64,000 bases of DNA from Rhodoblastus sp. 17X3 (GCF_030056575.1 NZ_JASHHX010000014.1:54547-118546), one strand, 5' to 3'. Positions 46,807 to 56,504 are shown, counted from the first letter of the stretch. Notes: generated by a model from the sequence alone, not told the origin. Program-made: numbers and translations.

Positions 46807-49152
46807 ATGTTAAAGGCGTCGGCGCGCGCCGCCTGTCAAGGCCAGCGCCGCGACGATGGACACACGAAGCGCCAAAGCGGCCCACGAAGCGCCGCAGCAA
46901 AGACCGGATGGAGCGCCGCAACCTTGGCCTACGACTTCAACCAAGCCAGATGGTTCCGCGCGCTGCGCAATGCGCTGCTCGGCTTCGATTCGTGGATCGA
47001 CAGCACGTTTTATTCGCTGAGCACGGACACGGCCGACCTGTGGCGGAATTTCTCCAGCTTCATGGAGCGGTTCCATGTGCGCGGCGCGAGCCGCGTCGCG
47101 GTGGAACTCGCCTGCGAGGGCCTCACGCTCGGCGTGTTCGGCGGGCTTGTCCTCGTCGTGCTGGCGCAGCCGGCCTTCCGCCTCACCGCCTCGGGGGACT
47201 GGCTGAAGAAGACCGACCTCGCCGTGACCTTCCAGGACCGCTTCGGCAAGGAGGTCGGGCGGCGCGGCATTCTCCACGACGACGCCGTGACGCTGGATCA
47301 ATATCCCGATTACGTCGTGCAGGCCGTGCTCTCGACGGAAGACCGCCGCTTCTATGACCATTGGGGCGTCGATCCCATCGGCCTTGGTCGCGCGCTCACC
47401 GTCAACGCCCGTTCGTCGGGCGTGGTGCAGGGCGGCTCCACCCTTACCCAGCAATTGGCCAAGAATCTCTTCCTGTCCAACGAACGCACCCTCACCCGCA
47501 AGATCAACGAGGCCTTTCTGGCGTTCTGGCTGGAGTCCCATCTCAGCAAGAACCAGATCCTGCAGCTCTATCTCGACCGCGCCTATATGGGCGGTGGCAC
47601 TTTCGGCATTCAGGCGGCGTCGCAATTCTATTTCGGCCGCTCGGTCAAGGACGTTTCGCTGGCGCAGGCCGCCATGCTCGCCGGACTGTTCAAGGCGCCG
47701 ACCAAATTCGCTCCCCATGTCAACCTGCCCGCCGCCCGCGCCCGCGCGCTCGATGTGCTCAACAACATGGTCGTCGCGGGCTATCTGCGCGAGAATCAGA
47801 TCGCGGAGGCGCAGCGCAACCCGGCCTCGCCGGTCGATCGCAGCGCCGAGGCGAGCACGCCCGACTGGTATCTCGACTGGGCCTTCAACGAGATCAAGGC
47901 GCTGTCCGAATCCGGCAAGCTCGGGCAGGACCGCGTCTTCACCGTGCGCACGGCGCTCGATTCGAGCCTGCAGAAAAAGGCCGAGACCACCATCGACGAA
48001 ATGCTGCGCGAGAGCGGACCGGCTTTCCACGCCAAACAGGGCGCGACCATTGTGCTCGAACCGCTCGGCGCCGTGCGTGCGCTGGTCGGCGGCCGCGATT
48101 ATGGCGCCAGCCAGTTCAACCGCGCCACCGACGCCCAGCGCCAGCCCGGCTCGTCCTTCAAGCCCTATGTCTATCTGACGGCGCTGATGAGCGGAAAATT
48201 CACGCCGCAGACGACGGTGGTGGACGCGCCGATCTGCCTCGGCAACTGGTGCCCGAAGAATTACAAAGGCTCCTATGCCGGCTCGATGCCGATGTGGAAC
48301 GCGCTGGCCCATTCGTTGAACACGGTCGCCGTGCGGCTTTCCATTGCGATTGGCGATGGCGACGCCAAGAAGGGCCGCGCGCGCATCATCGCCACGGCGC
48401 GCCGGCTGGGCGTCACGGCGCCCCTGCCCGACACGCAATCGCTGCCGCTCGGCGCCGACGAAGTCAGCCCGATGGATCAGGCCACGGCCTATGCGGCCTT
48501 CGCCAATGGCGGCAAGCGCATCAAGCCCTATGCCGCGCTGGAGATCGCCAACAGCCGCGGCGAGCTGATCTACACTCATGATCGCGACGGCGAGCAGCCT
48601 CAGCAGGTGATCGACCCGCGCAATATCAACGATCTCGTCTTCATGATGACGCAGGTTGTCGAACAGGGCACGGGCCGCCGCGCCATGCTCGACGGCGTCA
48701 AGGTCGCGGGCAAGACCGGCACGACCAATGAATACAAGGACGCCTGGTTCTGCGGCTATACCGGCAATTTCGTCGGCGTGGTCTGGTACGGCAATGACGA
48801 CGACCTGCCGATGGAGCGCATGACCGGAGGCACCCTGCCCGCCGCGACCTGGCACGACATCATGCAATTCGCCCATAGCGGCGTCGATCTGAAGCCCCTG
48901 CCCGGTTCGACCCTCATCGCCGAACAGGGCCCGGTCGTGCAATTGACCAATAATGCGGGCGCGCAGACACTCAAGGTCCGCGAGCAATTGTCGAAGAAAT
49001 CATCGGAAGCGCTCGGCTCGATCGAGAACCTGATGAAGGCGACCGCCGAAAAGCATGGTGCGCTCGACCTGACGCGCCCATCGCGCTACGCCGCCGCCGA
49101 ACCCGCCGAGGTTTTTGCCCGGCGGCGGGGCGCGATCGTCGATCTGCGGTAA
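46807..49152 (+). CDS. Class A penicillin-binding protein (GT51 + transpeptidase)
   Basis: About 781 residues. One membrane helix (LTLGVFGGLVLVVLAQPAFRL), then GT51 with EDRRFYDHWGVDP (catalytic Glu about 178), 'GGSTLTQQLAKNLFL' and 'RKINEAFLAFWLE', then the transpeptidase with SSFK (Ser about 449), SLN (about 503) and KTGTT (about 636). It polymerises and cross-links peptidoglycan in the periplasm; PBP1a-like by motif wording. The start is uncertain between 46765 and 46807; the region between overlaps the divergent YcgN leader. The N-terminal ~70 residues before the helix are basic and of low complexity. Confidence 0.9.
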   Translation: MLKASARAACQGQRRDDGHTKRQSGPRSAAAKTGWSAATLAYDFNQARWFRALRNALLGFDSWIDSTFYSLSTDTADLWRNFSSFMERFHVRGASRVAVELACEGLTLGVFGGLVLVVLAQPAFRLTASGDWLKKTDLAVTFQDRFGKEVGRRGILHDDAVTLDQYPDYVVQAVLSTEDRRFYDHWGVDPIGLGRALTVNARSSGVVQGGSTLTQQLAKNLFLSNERTLTRKINEAFLAFWLESHLSKNQILQLYLDRAYMGGGTFGIQAASQFYFGRSVKDVSLAQAAMLAGLFKAPTKFAPHVNLPAARARALDVLNNMVVAGYLRENQIAEAQRNPASPVDRSAEASTPDWYLDWAFNEIKALSESGKLGQDRVFTVRTALDSSLQKKAETTIDEMLRESGPAFHAKQGATIVLEPLGAVRALVGGRDYGASQFNRATDAQRQPGSSFKPYVYLTALMSGKFTPQTTVVDAPICLGNWCPKNYKGSYAGSMPMWNALAHSLNTVAVRLSIAIGDGDAKKGRARIIATARRLGVTAPLPDTQSLPLGADEVSPMDQATAYAAFANGGKRIKPYAALEIANSRGELIYTHDRDGEQPQQVIDPRNINDLVFMMTQVVEQGTGRRAMLDGVKVAGKTGTTNEYKDAWFCGYTGNFVGVVWYGNDDDLPMERMTGGTLPAATWHDIMQFAHSGVDLKPLPGSTLIAEQGPVVQLTNNAGAQTLKVREQLSKKSSEALGSIENLMKATAEKHGALDLTRPSRYAAAEPAEVFARRRGAIVDLR

Positions 49153-49343
49153 CGATTTCCGGCAAGGAATGACTGCGACGGGCGGTGAACGGCTTTACAG
49201 CGATCGGCCGCCTCCGGCTCATAGTCGCCTTTCCCGACGAGGTCCGCGACTGTCTGATGTCGACCCGTTGCAGTCCCATCGGCATAAAATTCAAACGGCT
49301 ACTGTTCGGGCTTTATCCACCGCTCCAACGAGGAGGTTATTGT

Positions 49344-50291
49344 TTACGGACGAGCTTTCGCGACAGACAACGCCATGTTCACCATGTTGCCGATTTGGTC
49401 GAGTGCCTTTGCCGCGACTTCTTCTTGCTCTTCGAACGGAAGTTGCGGGTCCATTACTTCAACTGGCATCCGAACGTGAAACTCGCTGCCATGTTGAACA
49501 GGCCATGCTTCCTCCGGAAGCTTTCCCTCCACATGGCGTTCTGCGGTCGGAGCCCAGGCCTTTTCGAAGATCGCGCTGACCTCACCTCGAAAGAAGGCAT
49601 GCTTGAATCTGATTCCGGGCGGTAGCCCTAGCGCCCCGAGATAATATTCGCGGTCTCTACCCTCCTGGCGCGATGCTTGCAATTGTGGATACCGGGCCTG
49701 CACGAAGTCATGGTAAGCCCTCTTGAGAGGCGCTATGACGGCATCGTAAGCGTGATTGGCTCGATTGTCGGCTTCACGCGCTCGGGTCTGTCGAGATGCC
49801 GCAGCTACGAGGATCGCGTGCCTCCACTCCCAGCCGGGATACGCTGCACCTTCGATGCTCTGGCCTAGCTCTTCGAGTGAAACGCGGTCATGCCAACGTT
49901 GGTCGGTCGGCACGCCAGCTAGATAGCCCGCAGGTGCGCAAAGAACTGTCTTATAACGATCGACGGCGCCCTCCTCGCAGAGGATACTGCCCCGCAGATG
50001 GTAGCGCTCGCATTGATTGGGCTGCATCGGCGCGCCAATCTTGTCTTCTATCATGACAGCGACACTTTCCTCCCCGAGTCTAACAATCACCAGGACATCG
50101 GTTTCACCATGCTCGCGATGAACGCTGTGCCGTGCTGTTTCGACGACAGCCCCTGTAAGGTCGAGACGCCCGGTTAGCCAGTCGGCGAAAGAGCGACACA
50201 TGTGGAGTTGCTCAATCAGGATCAAGTCAATGTCGCGCTCTTGCACAGAGAACGGGAGGCCGGTGTTGTAGCGCGCAAGTATCGGATTCAT
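49344..50291 (-). CDS. PD-(D/E)XK nuclease-like protein
   Basis: 315 residues. 'TDVLVIVRL...VAVMIEDKIGAPM' gives the D...(E)xK core of a PD-(D/E)XK fold (PDDEXK_4-like), with a downstream Q in 'QPNQCERY' that fits the alpha helix after the core. The rest shows a helical middle and a C-terminal domain 'YYLGALGLPPGIRFKHAFF'. No signal or membrane segment. GC is lower and codon use differs from the house genes around it. Such stand-alone nucleases are often in defence or mobile settings, but no partner is adjacent. CGAGGAT precedes the ATG. Confidence 0.68.
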   Translation of the reverse strand: MNPILARYNTGLPFSVQERDIDLILIEQLHMCRSFADWLTGRLDLTGAVVETARHSVHREHGETDVLVIVRLGEESVAVMIEDKIGAPMQPNQCERYHLRGSILCEEGAVDRYKTVLCAPAGYLAGVPTDQRWHDRVSLEELGQSIEGAAYPGWEWRHAILVAAASRQTRAREADNRANHAYDAVIAPLKRAYHDFVQARYPQLQASRQEGRDREYYLGALGLPPGIRFKHAFFRGEVSAIFEKAWAPTAERHVEGKLPEEAWPVQHGSEFHVRMPVEVMDPQLPFEEQEEVAAKALDQIGNMVNMALSVAKARP

Positions 50292-50632
50292 TATATCCTC
50301 GACAATCTCAAGGGCCGAGCGAGTTTGGCCTATTCGCCCGAGGTTTCATAGAATCGTTAGGGTTGTGACGAGTTACGCGTGTTGCGGGGCGTTAGACGAT
50401 CATGGCGGTCACCTAGACGTAATACGAAACCCTAAATTCTTCTCCGCATCGGTGCGCGTGATGATCTCGTGCAGCGGCCGCTATCCGGCCTGTTGCTTCC
50501 ATTCGCCCGAGGGTCCGCTTCCCGCCCAAACTCACCTCTGATGGCGGCGTCCGGGGATTTCCGCTTTCCGCCGATACTTGTCCTTGCTGGCGAGATTTCG
50601 GATCGTCCGCTATCCGCCGATAGCCGCCGCAG
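50292..50632. other. Intergenic stretch of 341 bp, no gene seen
   Basis: Contains repeated short GGCG/CCGC-rich motifs with 'TCCGCTATCCG' near 50477 and 50607, but no frame of coding character. It may be decayed sequence at the edge of the accessory segment. Confidence 0.35.
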
Positions 50633-52189
50633 CTAACCCTTCTTCCGAGCCAGCCGCGACAAGCCCATTTGCGCGGCGGTGACGCCGAGCGCCCGGCAGC
50701 CGCCGAGCGTGACGCCGCCATAGACGACCAGCCCCACCAGTCCGAAACAGGCCAGCGCGATCAGGCTGCCGAAAATGCCGAGGCTGCCGCCGAGCGCGGC
50801 GAAGGGCGCCTGCAGCCAGAGCGAGATATTGGCGAGAATGACCGTCGCCGTCGCCGCGGCCAGAGCCACGCCTTTCAGCGTGTCGTCCGGCTGGAACAGA
50901 TAGCGGCGCAGTCCGATGAACATCAGCAGACCGAGATTGATCCAGGCGTTGGCCGAGGTCGCCAGCGCGATGCCGACCGCGCCCAGCGGCTTGTAGAGCA
51001 GGATTTTCAGCAGCAGGTTGATCGCCAGCGCGCCCAGGGAAACATACATGGGCGTCTTGGTGTCGCCCATGGCCTGGAAGCCCGAGCGCAGGGCGTTGAT
51101 GGCGATCATCGCCAGCAGGCCGGAGCCATAGGCGCGCAGCACCGCCGCCGTGGCGAGGGAATCACCCGCCTTGAAGGCGCCATGCTCGAACAGCGCGCGC
51201 ACGATGACGTCGGGGATGACCATGAAGGCGACGACAAAGGGCGCGGTCAGCACGATGGTCATGGCGAGGGTGCGGTTCTGCGCCGTGAAGGCGCCTTCCC
51301 AGTCCTCGCGCGCGAAACAGCGGCTCATTTCCGGCAGCAGCACCGTCCCCGCCGCGACGCCGACGAGGCCGATAGGCAATTGATAGAGCCGCTCCGCATA
51401 GTAAAGCGACGACATGCCGCCGGTCTGCAGCAGCGAGCCGATGATCGTATCGGCGAACATGGCGATCTGCACGCCGGAGGAGCCGATCACGGCGGGGCCG
51501 AACCTGCGGAAAAAGGCGCGCACATCCTCGCCCCAGCCCGGCCGCGCGATCTTCTCCATCAGATTCAGACGGCGCGCGGAAAACATCAGCAAAGCAAGCT
51601 GGGCGATGCCCGAGGCCGTCACGCCTGCCGCCGCCGCGTAGGCCGCATTGGGAAACAGAAAGGCCACCGCCAGAAAAGCCATGGTGACGACGTTCAGCAG
51701 CACTGGCGCGAAGGCCGCCACGGCGAATTTGCCATGGGCGTTCAGCGTCGCCGAATGCATGGTCACCAAAGTCACGCAAAACAGATAGGGAAAGGTGATG
51801 CGGGTGAGGCTGACGGCGAGGTCGAATTTCGCGGGATCGGCGGCGAAGCCCGGCGCCATCAGGCGGATGAAGCCGGGCATGAAGATCCAGCCCAGCGCCA
51901 AAATCACGATCTGCGAGATGAGCAGCAGCGTGAAGATCTGGTTGGCGAAATGCCGCGCCGACCAGATGTCGGATTTCTCGTAAACGCGCAGATAGGTCGG
52001 CACATAGGCGGCGTTGAACGCCCCCTCGCCGAAAATGGCGCGGAAATGATTGGGCAGCCGCAGCGCCACCGCGAGGGCGTCGCCGAGCAGTCCGGCGCCC
52101 ACGAGGCCGCTGAGCATCACGTCGCGCAGGAATCCGGTGACCCGGGAGAGCAGCGTGAAACCGCTGACCGAGAGGAAGCTTTTATACAT
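50633..52189 (-). CDS. murJ: Lipid II flippase
   Basis: 518 residues, MVF superfamily with about 14 membrane helices. 'GAGLLGDALAVALRLPNHFRAIFGEGAFNAAYVP' region and 'PYLFCVTLVTMHSATLNAHGKF', 'FADTIIGSLL', 'YYAERLYQLPIGLVGVAAGT' match MurJ. It flips the peptidoglycan precursor across the inner membrane. Isolated; the GT2 gene precedes it 40 bp upstream on the same strand. Confidence 0.95.
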   Translation of the reverse strand: MYKSFLSVSGFTLLSRVTGFLRDVMLSGLVGAGLLGDALAVALRLPNHFRAIFGEGAFNAAYVPTYLRVYEKSDIWSARHFANQIFTLLLISQIVILALGWIFMPGFIRLMAPGFAADPAKFDLAVSLTRITFPYLFCVTLVTMHSATLNAHGKFAVAAFAPVLLNVVTMAFLAVAFLFPNAAYAAAAGVTASGIAQLALLMFSARRLNLMEKIARPGWGEDVRAFFRRFGPAVIGSSGVQIAMFADTIIGSLLQTGGMSSLYYAERLYQLPIGLVGVAAGTVLLPEMSRCFAREDWEGAFTAQNRTLAMTIVLTAPFVVAFMVIPDVIVRALFEHGAFKAGDSLATAAVLRAYGSGLLAMIAINALRSGFQAMGDTKTPMYVSLGALAINLLLKILLYKPLGAVGIALATSANAWINLGLLMFIGLRRYLFQPDDTLKGVALAAATATVILANISLWLQAPFAALGGSLGIFGSLIALACFGLVGLVVYGGVTLGGCRALGVTAAQMGLSRLARKKG

Positions 52190-52228
52190 GAACCGCCGTC
52201 AATTCCGGGTGGGACGATCTTTTTACGC

Positions 52229-53212
52229 TCATTCGCCCTTGGCCGGCGAGGTTTCGTTCGGAGCGGCGGCGCCGATTTTTTCGGCGACGATGTAAAGCGG
52301 GCGCCCTTTCACCTCGGCAAAGACACGCCCGATATATTCGCCCAGCACGCCGAGCGAGATCAGCTGCACGCCGGCGAAGAACATGATCGACACGATCAGC
52401 GAGGCGAAGCCGGGCGCGGAGACGCCCCAAATCAGGGTCTCCAGCACGTAATAGACCGCATTGACCAGTGCGAAGGCCGCGATAGCCATGCCGATATAGG
52501 TCCATACCTTGAGGGGCACGGTGGTGAACGACACGATGCCGTCGAAGGCGAAGCGCGTCAGCTTGCGATAGGAAAATTTCGACACGCCGGAATGACGTTC
52601 CGCGACCTCAAAGGGCACGCCGGTGGATTTGAAGCCGATCCAGGCATAGAGACCTTTCGAAAACCGCGCCCGCTCGCGCAGGTTTTTCAGCGCATCGAGC
52701 GCAACGCGGTCGAGCAGGCGGAAATCGCCCGCGCCCTTGGGCAGCTCGATTTCGCCGCAGGCGCCGAAGAGATGGTAAAATTGCTCGGTGAGCCAGCGCC
52801 GCGCCGCCGAATCCGTCTCGCGGCTGAGGCGGACGCCGTAAATATTCTGATAGCCCTCGCGCCATTTGGCGACAAACTGGGCGATGGCCTCGGGCGGGTG
52901 CTGCAGATCGGCGTCCATGATGACGGCGGCCCGCCCGCGTGCGGAATCCACCCCCGCGGCGATGGCGATCTCCTTGCCAAAATTGCGCGAAAACGAGAGC
53001 GCGCGCAGGCGCGGATCCTGTTCATTGAGGGCGCGAAGAACTTCAACCGTGTCGTCGCTGGAGCCGTCGTCGACGAAAATCACTTCGAAGCTCTCGACGC
53101 AGGCCAGAGCCGGGACGAGACGGGCGACCAGCTGACGCAGATTCCCGCTCTCGTTGAACACCGGCACGACCACTGTCAGCTCCGGCGCCGCGACGCTCAT
53201 TCGGTCAGACAT
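52229..53212 (-). CDS. GtrB/DPM1-like membrane glycosyltransferase (GT2)
   Basis: About 327 residues. GT2 motifs: 'TVVVPVFNESGNLRQLVARL', 'VIFVDDGSSDDT', 'MDADLQHPPEAI', then 'GAGDFRLLDR', and two C-terminal membrane helices (TYIGMAIAAFALVNAVYYVL, ASLIVSIMFFAGVQLISLGV) with 'GEYIGRVFAEVKGRP' at the end. This layout is that of undecaprenyl-phosphate sugar transferases such as GtrB/ArnC. It would put a sugar on lipid carrier for envelope modification. Start 53212 or 53200. It precedes murJ and diverges from the deacetylase. Confidence 0.87.
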   Translation of the reverse strand: MSDRMSVAAPELTVVVPVFNESGNLRQLVARLVPALACVESFEVIFVDDGSSDDTVEVLRALNEQDPRLRALSFSRNFGKEIAIAAGVDSARGRAAVIMDADLQHPPEAIAQFVAKWREGYQNIYGVRLSRETDSAARRWLTEQFYHLFGACGEIELPKGAGDFRLLDRVALDALKNLRERARFSKGLYAWIGFKSTGVPFEVAERHSGVSKFSYRKLTRFAFDGIVSFTTVPLKVWTYIGMAIAAFALVNAVYYVLETLIWGVSAPGFASLIVSIMFFAGVQLISLGVLGEYIGRVFAEVKGRPLYIVAEKIGAAAPNETSPAKGE

Positions 53213-53339
53213 TTCCCATCGGGTCCTTGTTTGTCGCCGGGCGCTCGCACGGCGGGTGCGGCATGGTCGCAGGAACATCTAGGCCGCAGCGCAAAAATGC
53301 GCAAGAAAGGGGCGAATTTGCGTCTGACCCGGATCGGCC

Positions 53340-54188
53340 ATGTCGACTTCCACCAGCTTCGCGCTCTGCGCCGACGACTTCGCTCTGTCCCCCGCCGTCA
53401 CGGCGGGGATTCTGGAGGCGCTGGCGGCCGGACGGCTCACCGCGACTTCGGCCATGACCACGCAGGCGAATTGGCCGGACGCCGCGAAAGCCTTCCGCGC
53501 TCTGGCGCCCCGGGCCGATCTCGGCCTGCATTTCAACCTGACGCTCGGCGCGCCGTTGGGAAAAATGCGGAGTTTCGCGCCCAATGACGCCTTTCCCGCG
53601 ATGAACGCCATTGTCCCCGCCGCGTGGCGCTCGGCCTTGCCGCGCGGGGAAATCCTGGACGAATTGCGCCGCCAGCTCGACGCGTTCGAGGACGCCTACG
53701 GCGCACCGCCCGATTATGTCGACGGCCATCAGCATGTGCAGGTTCTGCCCGGCATCGCGGACGATCTCATCGCCGAACTTTTGGCGCGGGGGCACGCGGG
53801 ACGCATCTGGCTGCGCGACAGCGCCGACCGGCCAAGGCGGATTTTTGCGCGCGGAAAACATTGGGGCAAGGCCTTGACCGTGGCGGCGCTCGCGCGCGGC
53901 TTCCGCGCCAAGGCGCGCGCGGCGGGCTTTGCGCTCAATGACGGCTTTTCCGGCTTTTCCGATTTCGACGCCAAAGGCGATTACGCAGCCGATTTTGCGA
54001 CTTTCCTGCGCGCGCCGGGCGCGAGACACCTCATCATGTGCCATCCCGGCCATGTCGACGCCGAATTGGCGCGGCTCGATCCCGTCACCGATTCGCGGGA
54101 GACCGAGCTGGCTTTCCTGCTCTCCGACCGTTTCACGGAAATTCTCGACTCGGCGGGAGCGAAGCTCGCTCCGCTGTCCGCGATGTGA
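53340..54188 (+). CDS. ChbG/HpnK family carbohydrate deacetylase
   Basis: 282 residues. 'FALCADDFALSPAVTAGILE' has the metal-binding Asp pair, 'GLHFNLTLGAPLG' a His, 'YVDGHQHVQVLPGI' the His ligands and 'HLIMCHPGHVDAELARL' the C-terminal signature. Zinc/metal deacetylase of the YdjC fold acting on N-acetyl sugars; HpnK members act near hopanoids, but no hpn gene is here. The divergent GtrB-like gene suggests the pair modifies a lipid-linked sugar; that is inference. Six bases separate its stop from the GT61 gene end. Confidence 0.85.
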   Translation: MSTSTSFALCADDFALSPAVTAGILEALAAGRLTATSAMTTQANWPDAAKAFRALAPRADLGLHFNLTLGAPLGKMRSFAPNDAFPAMNAIVPAAWRSALPRGEILDELRRQLDAFEDAYGAPPDYVDGHQHVQVLPGIADDLIAELLARGHAGRIWLRDSADRPRRIFARGKHWGKALTVAALARGFRAKARAAGFALNDGFSGFSDFDAKGDYAADFATFLRAPGARHLIMCHPGHVDAELARLDPVTDSRETELAFLLSDRFTEILDSAGAKLAPLSAM

Positions 54189-54194
54189 GCGCGG

Positions 54195-55247
54195 TCAAGC
54201 CTGGAATTCGTCGAGACAGTCTCGAAGAGCGGCAAGATCGACCGAAAAGCCCGTTTTTGCATCGACGCCGCGCAGCGCGACGAGACATCCCTGTTTGCGT
54301 TCGACAAGCGCGCGAAAGCCATCGACTTCCGTTCCGGGCGGAGTCAACACAATCGCCCGCACGCCGCGCGGTGCGACCGCAATATTGGCCAGCCCGGCGC
54401 CGCTGGCGCCGACGATGATTTCCGCATGCGAAAAAGCGCGGATCTGCTCCGTGAAGAGCATGCCCGCCAGATCGACGGCGACGAAGCCCCGCGATTGCAA
54501 CAGCTCCAGCAGCGCCGCCGCATTGACCGGCATATCCGCGCCGCCAGCGACATAGATGCGCTTCGGCGGGTCAACGCCGCCGGCGAGTCGCGCCGGCAGC
54601 GATTCCAGCACCTCGAGCGCCTGCGGCGAGACGAATGATCCGCCTTCCAGCGGCAGGGGATAGACAGCGCGCTGCAGGAAGACCGGCGCTTCGCCCAAAG
54701 CGACAATCCGCTCCGGCGCGACGCCGAACAGGCACAGGCTGTCGCGGACGATTCGCGCCATGGCTTCCGGTTGGCGGGAAAGGGCGATGCTGAACTGCGA
54801 CAGATCGCAAAATTGCGCGGCGATGGCGACGAGCGGCAGCACGCCGAGCAGCCAATGGCCGTAATCGCCATCGCCACTCTGGCGCAGATAGATGAAATCG
54901 CCGGAAAGGCGCTGCATCCGGGTCAGCGGCCAGACCCGCGCGCTCCATGTTCCGTCCCTCTCGCGGCGGAGCGGCCCGCACCCCGCGCCCGGCTCCATCC
55001 CGGCGAGACTTTCCGCGACGAGGACGCCGCCCGAGGACATCAGCGCGCCGCCCCCGAGCGAACAGAACTCCTCGAACAGCGCCAACCCGCCCGCGCCCGA
55101 ATCCGGCGGCAGGGGATGAAAGCCTCGGGCGATTTCCGTCGCCGGAAGCACCAAGGCGCGACGCCGGCGCGGCGAAGTCAGCGCCAGAGGCCCAATGCCG
55201 AAATCGAAAAAGCGCCAGTGGAACGCCTCGGGCTCCGCCGCCGGCAT
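54195..55247 (-). CDS. GT61 (DUF563) glycosyltransferase-like protein
   Basis: About 350 residues. 'IYLRQSGDGDYGHWLLGVLPLVAI', 'PKRIYVAGGA' and 'EIIVGASGAGLANIAVAPRGVRAIVL' match the DUF563/GT61 fold; the last is the nucleotide-sugar site. Cytosolic enzyme of envelope or exopolysaccharide sugar transfer. ATG 55247 leaves eight bases to the upstream PCuAC stop; ATG 55304 would overlap it by 50 bases. Last gene of a TerC-PCuAC-GT61 operon. Confidence 0.72.
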   Translation of the reverse strand: MPAAEPEAFHWRFFDFGIGPLALTSPRRRRALVLPATEIARGFHPLPPDSGAGGLALFEEFCSLGGGALMSSGGVLVAESLAGMEPGAGCGPLRRERDGTWSARVWPLTRMQRLSGDFIYLRQSGDGDYGHWLLGVLPLVAIAAQFCDLSQFSIALSRQPEAMARIVRDSLCLFGVAPERIVALGEAPVFLQRAVYPLPLEGGSFVSPQALEVLESLPARLAGGVDPPKRIYVAGGADMPVNAAALLELLQSRGFVAVDLAGMLFTEQIRAFSHAEIIVGASGAGLANIAVAPRGVRAIVLTPPGTEVDGFRALVERKQGCLVALRGVDAKTGFSVDLAALRDCLDEFQA

Positions 55248-55254
55248 CAGGCGC

Positions 55255-55758
55255 TCAATAGCCCATCGGCGCGTCGCCAGCCGGCTCCGGTCCCGTCGCG
55301 CCAAGGGCGCCGACCGGAAGCGACGCGGCGATTGGCCCGGCCTTGGTGAAATTGAGCGTGACGCGGACCTCGCCGCCCTGAGCCAAAGGCTGTTTCAAGC
55401 CCATGAGCATGAGATGGAGGCCGCCCGGCTTGAGAGTCACGGTCTCGCCGGGCTTGATCTCGACGCCGTCGGGCAAGCCGCGCATGGTCATTACGCCATT
55501 GGCCATGCCCGTTTCATGCAGCTCGACCTTTTCGGCGACATCCGCTGTCGCGGAAACCAGGCGATCGGGCGCCGCCCCCTTGTTGACGATGGCCATATAG
55601 CCCGCGCCGACCCGGGCGCCCTTGGCCGTGGCCCGGCTCCAGGGCGCCTTGATCTCGATATCGGCCGCCGAGGCCTTGTCCGCCAAAAGCCCCGCACCGG
55701 CCAGCAAAAGCCCCGTCCCCAGCGCGGCGCCGCGCAAAATTGTATTAAAGGCGCGCAT
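55255..55758 (-). CDS. Copper chaperone PCu(A)C family
   Basis: About 167 residues. Signal peptide (ILRGAALGTGLLLAGAGLLA, cleavage after KASA) then a cupredoxin-like PCu(A)C domain with the metal site 'HETGMANGVMTMRGL' and 'GGLHLMLMGLKQPL' (HxnM...HxM). It delivers Cu(I) to the CuA centre of cytochrome oxidase in the periplasm. ATG 55758 follows GGGGGAGGAC; an earlier ATG at 55776 overlaps the TerC stop. Oxidase genes are not in the window. Confidence 0.88.
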   Translation of the reverse strand: MRAFNTILRGAALGTGLLLAGAGLLADKASAADIEIKAPWSRATAKGARVGAGYMAIVNKGAAPDRLVSATADVAEKVELHETGMANGVMTMRGLPDGVEIKPGETVTLKPGGLHLMLMGLKQPLAQGGEVRVTLNFTKAGPIAASLPVGALGATGPEPAGDAPMGY

Positions 55759-55772
55759 TTTGTCCTCCCCCT

Positions 55773-56456
55773 TCATTCTTCCGGGATGCGTTTGATCTTG
55801 CGCCCGCGCGAATAGCCATAGGCGAGCAGGATGGCGAGCAGCCCGCCAAGCGGCGGCGCGAAATCGGCCATCATTTCCGGCGGCATCGCGCTAGCTAGCA
55901 CGGCCGTGTCGGCCGCCGCCATCCGCCCGGCGACCCAGCCCAGCAGGCCCGCGCTCGCCCAGAGCAGCGGCGGCTTGCGCAGCGCATTGATGAATTGCGC
56001 CGAGCCCAGCGCCAGCAGCGGGATGGACAAGGCCAGGCCGAACAGGACCAGCGGCTTGACGCCCTGCGCCGCGCCCTGAACCGCCGTCATGTTGATGAGA
56101 GCCCCCGGCGCGTCGAAGGCCAGCGCGGCGGCCATGGCCGCGCCGAGGCCGCGATGCGGTTGAATCGCCGGCGCCTTGTTCGTTTCGCCGCGAATGGCCG
56201 TCGCCAGCGCCGCCCAAAGCAAAAGGGCCGCGCCGGCGAATCCGAAGCCGGGCAGATCCGCGCAGGCCATCAGGGCGTAAGCCAGCGCGATGCGCAGGAG
56301 GATGAACAGGACGGTCCCGAGATTGATCCCCAGCCGCTTCTGCTCCTGCGGCAAGGCGCGGGTCGCCACGGCAAGCGCGACGGCGTTTTCGCTGGAGAGA
56401 ATGAGATCGAGCCAGAGAATTTCGATCAGGCTGGCGATGGTTTGCGAAAAGTCCAT
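55773..56456 (-). CDS. TerC-family integral membrane protein
   Basis: 227 residues with about seven membrane helices. 'EILWLDLILSSENAVALAVATRAL' carries the family's DxxxSxEN metal-binding motif. Members (YjbE, TerC, Alx) export manganese or protect against metal/tellurite stress. The second DN motif expected in helix 5 reads FDAPGALINM, so the metal site may be weaker. AGGAAA precedes the ATG. First gene of the operon with PCuAC and GT61. Confidence 0.8.
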   Translation of the reverse strand: MDFSQTIASLIEILWLDLILSSENAVALAVATRALPQEQKRLGINLGTVLFILLRIALAYALMACADLPGFGFAGAALLLWAALATAIRGETNKAPAIQPHRGLGAAMAAALAFDAPGALINMTAVQGAAQGVKPLVLFGLALSIPLLALGSAQFINALRKPPLLWASAGLLGWVAGRMAAADTAVLASAMPPEMMADFAPPLGGLLAILLAYGYSRGRKIKRIPEE

Positions 56457-56504
56457 GTTTTTCCTGTCGATCCAAATCTTTCCCGGCGGCTGTGGCGGCG
56501 GAGA

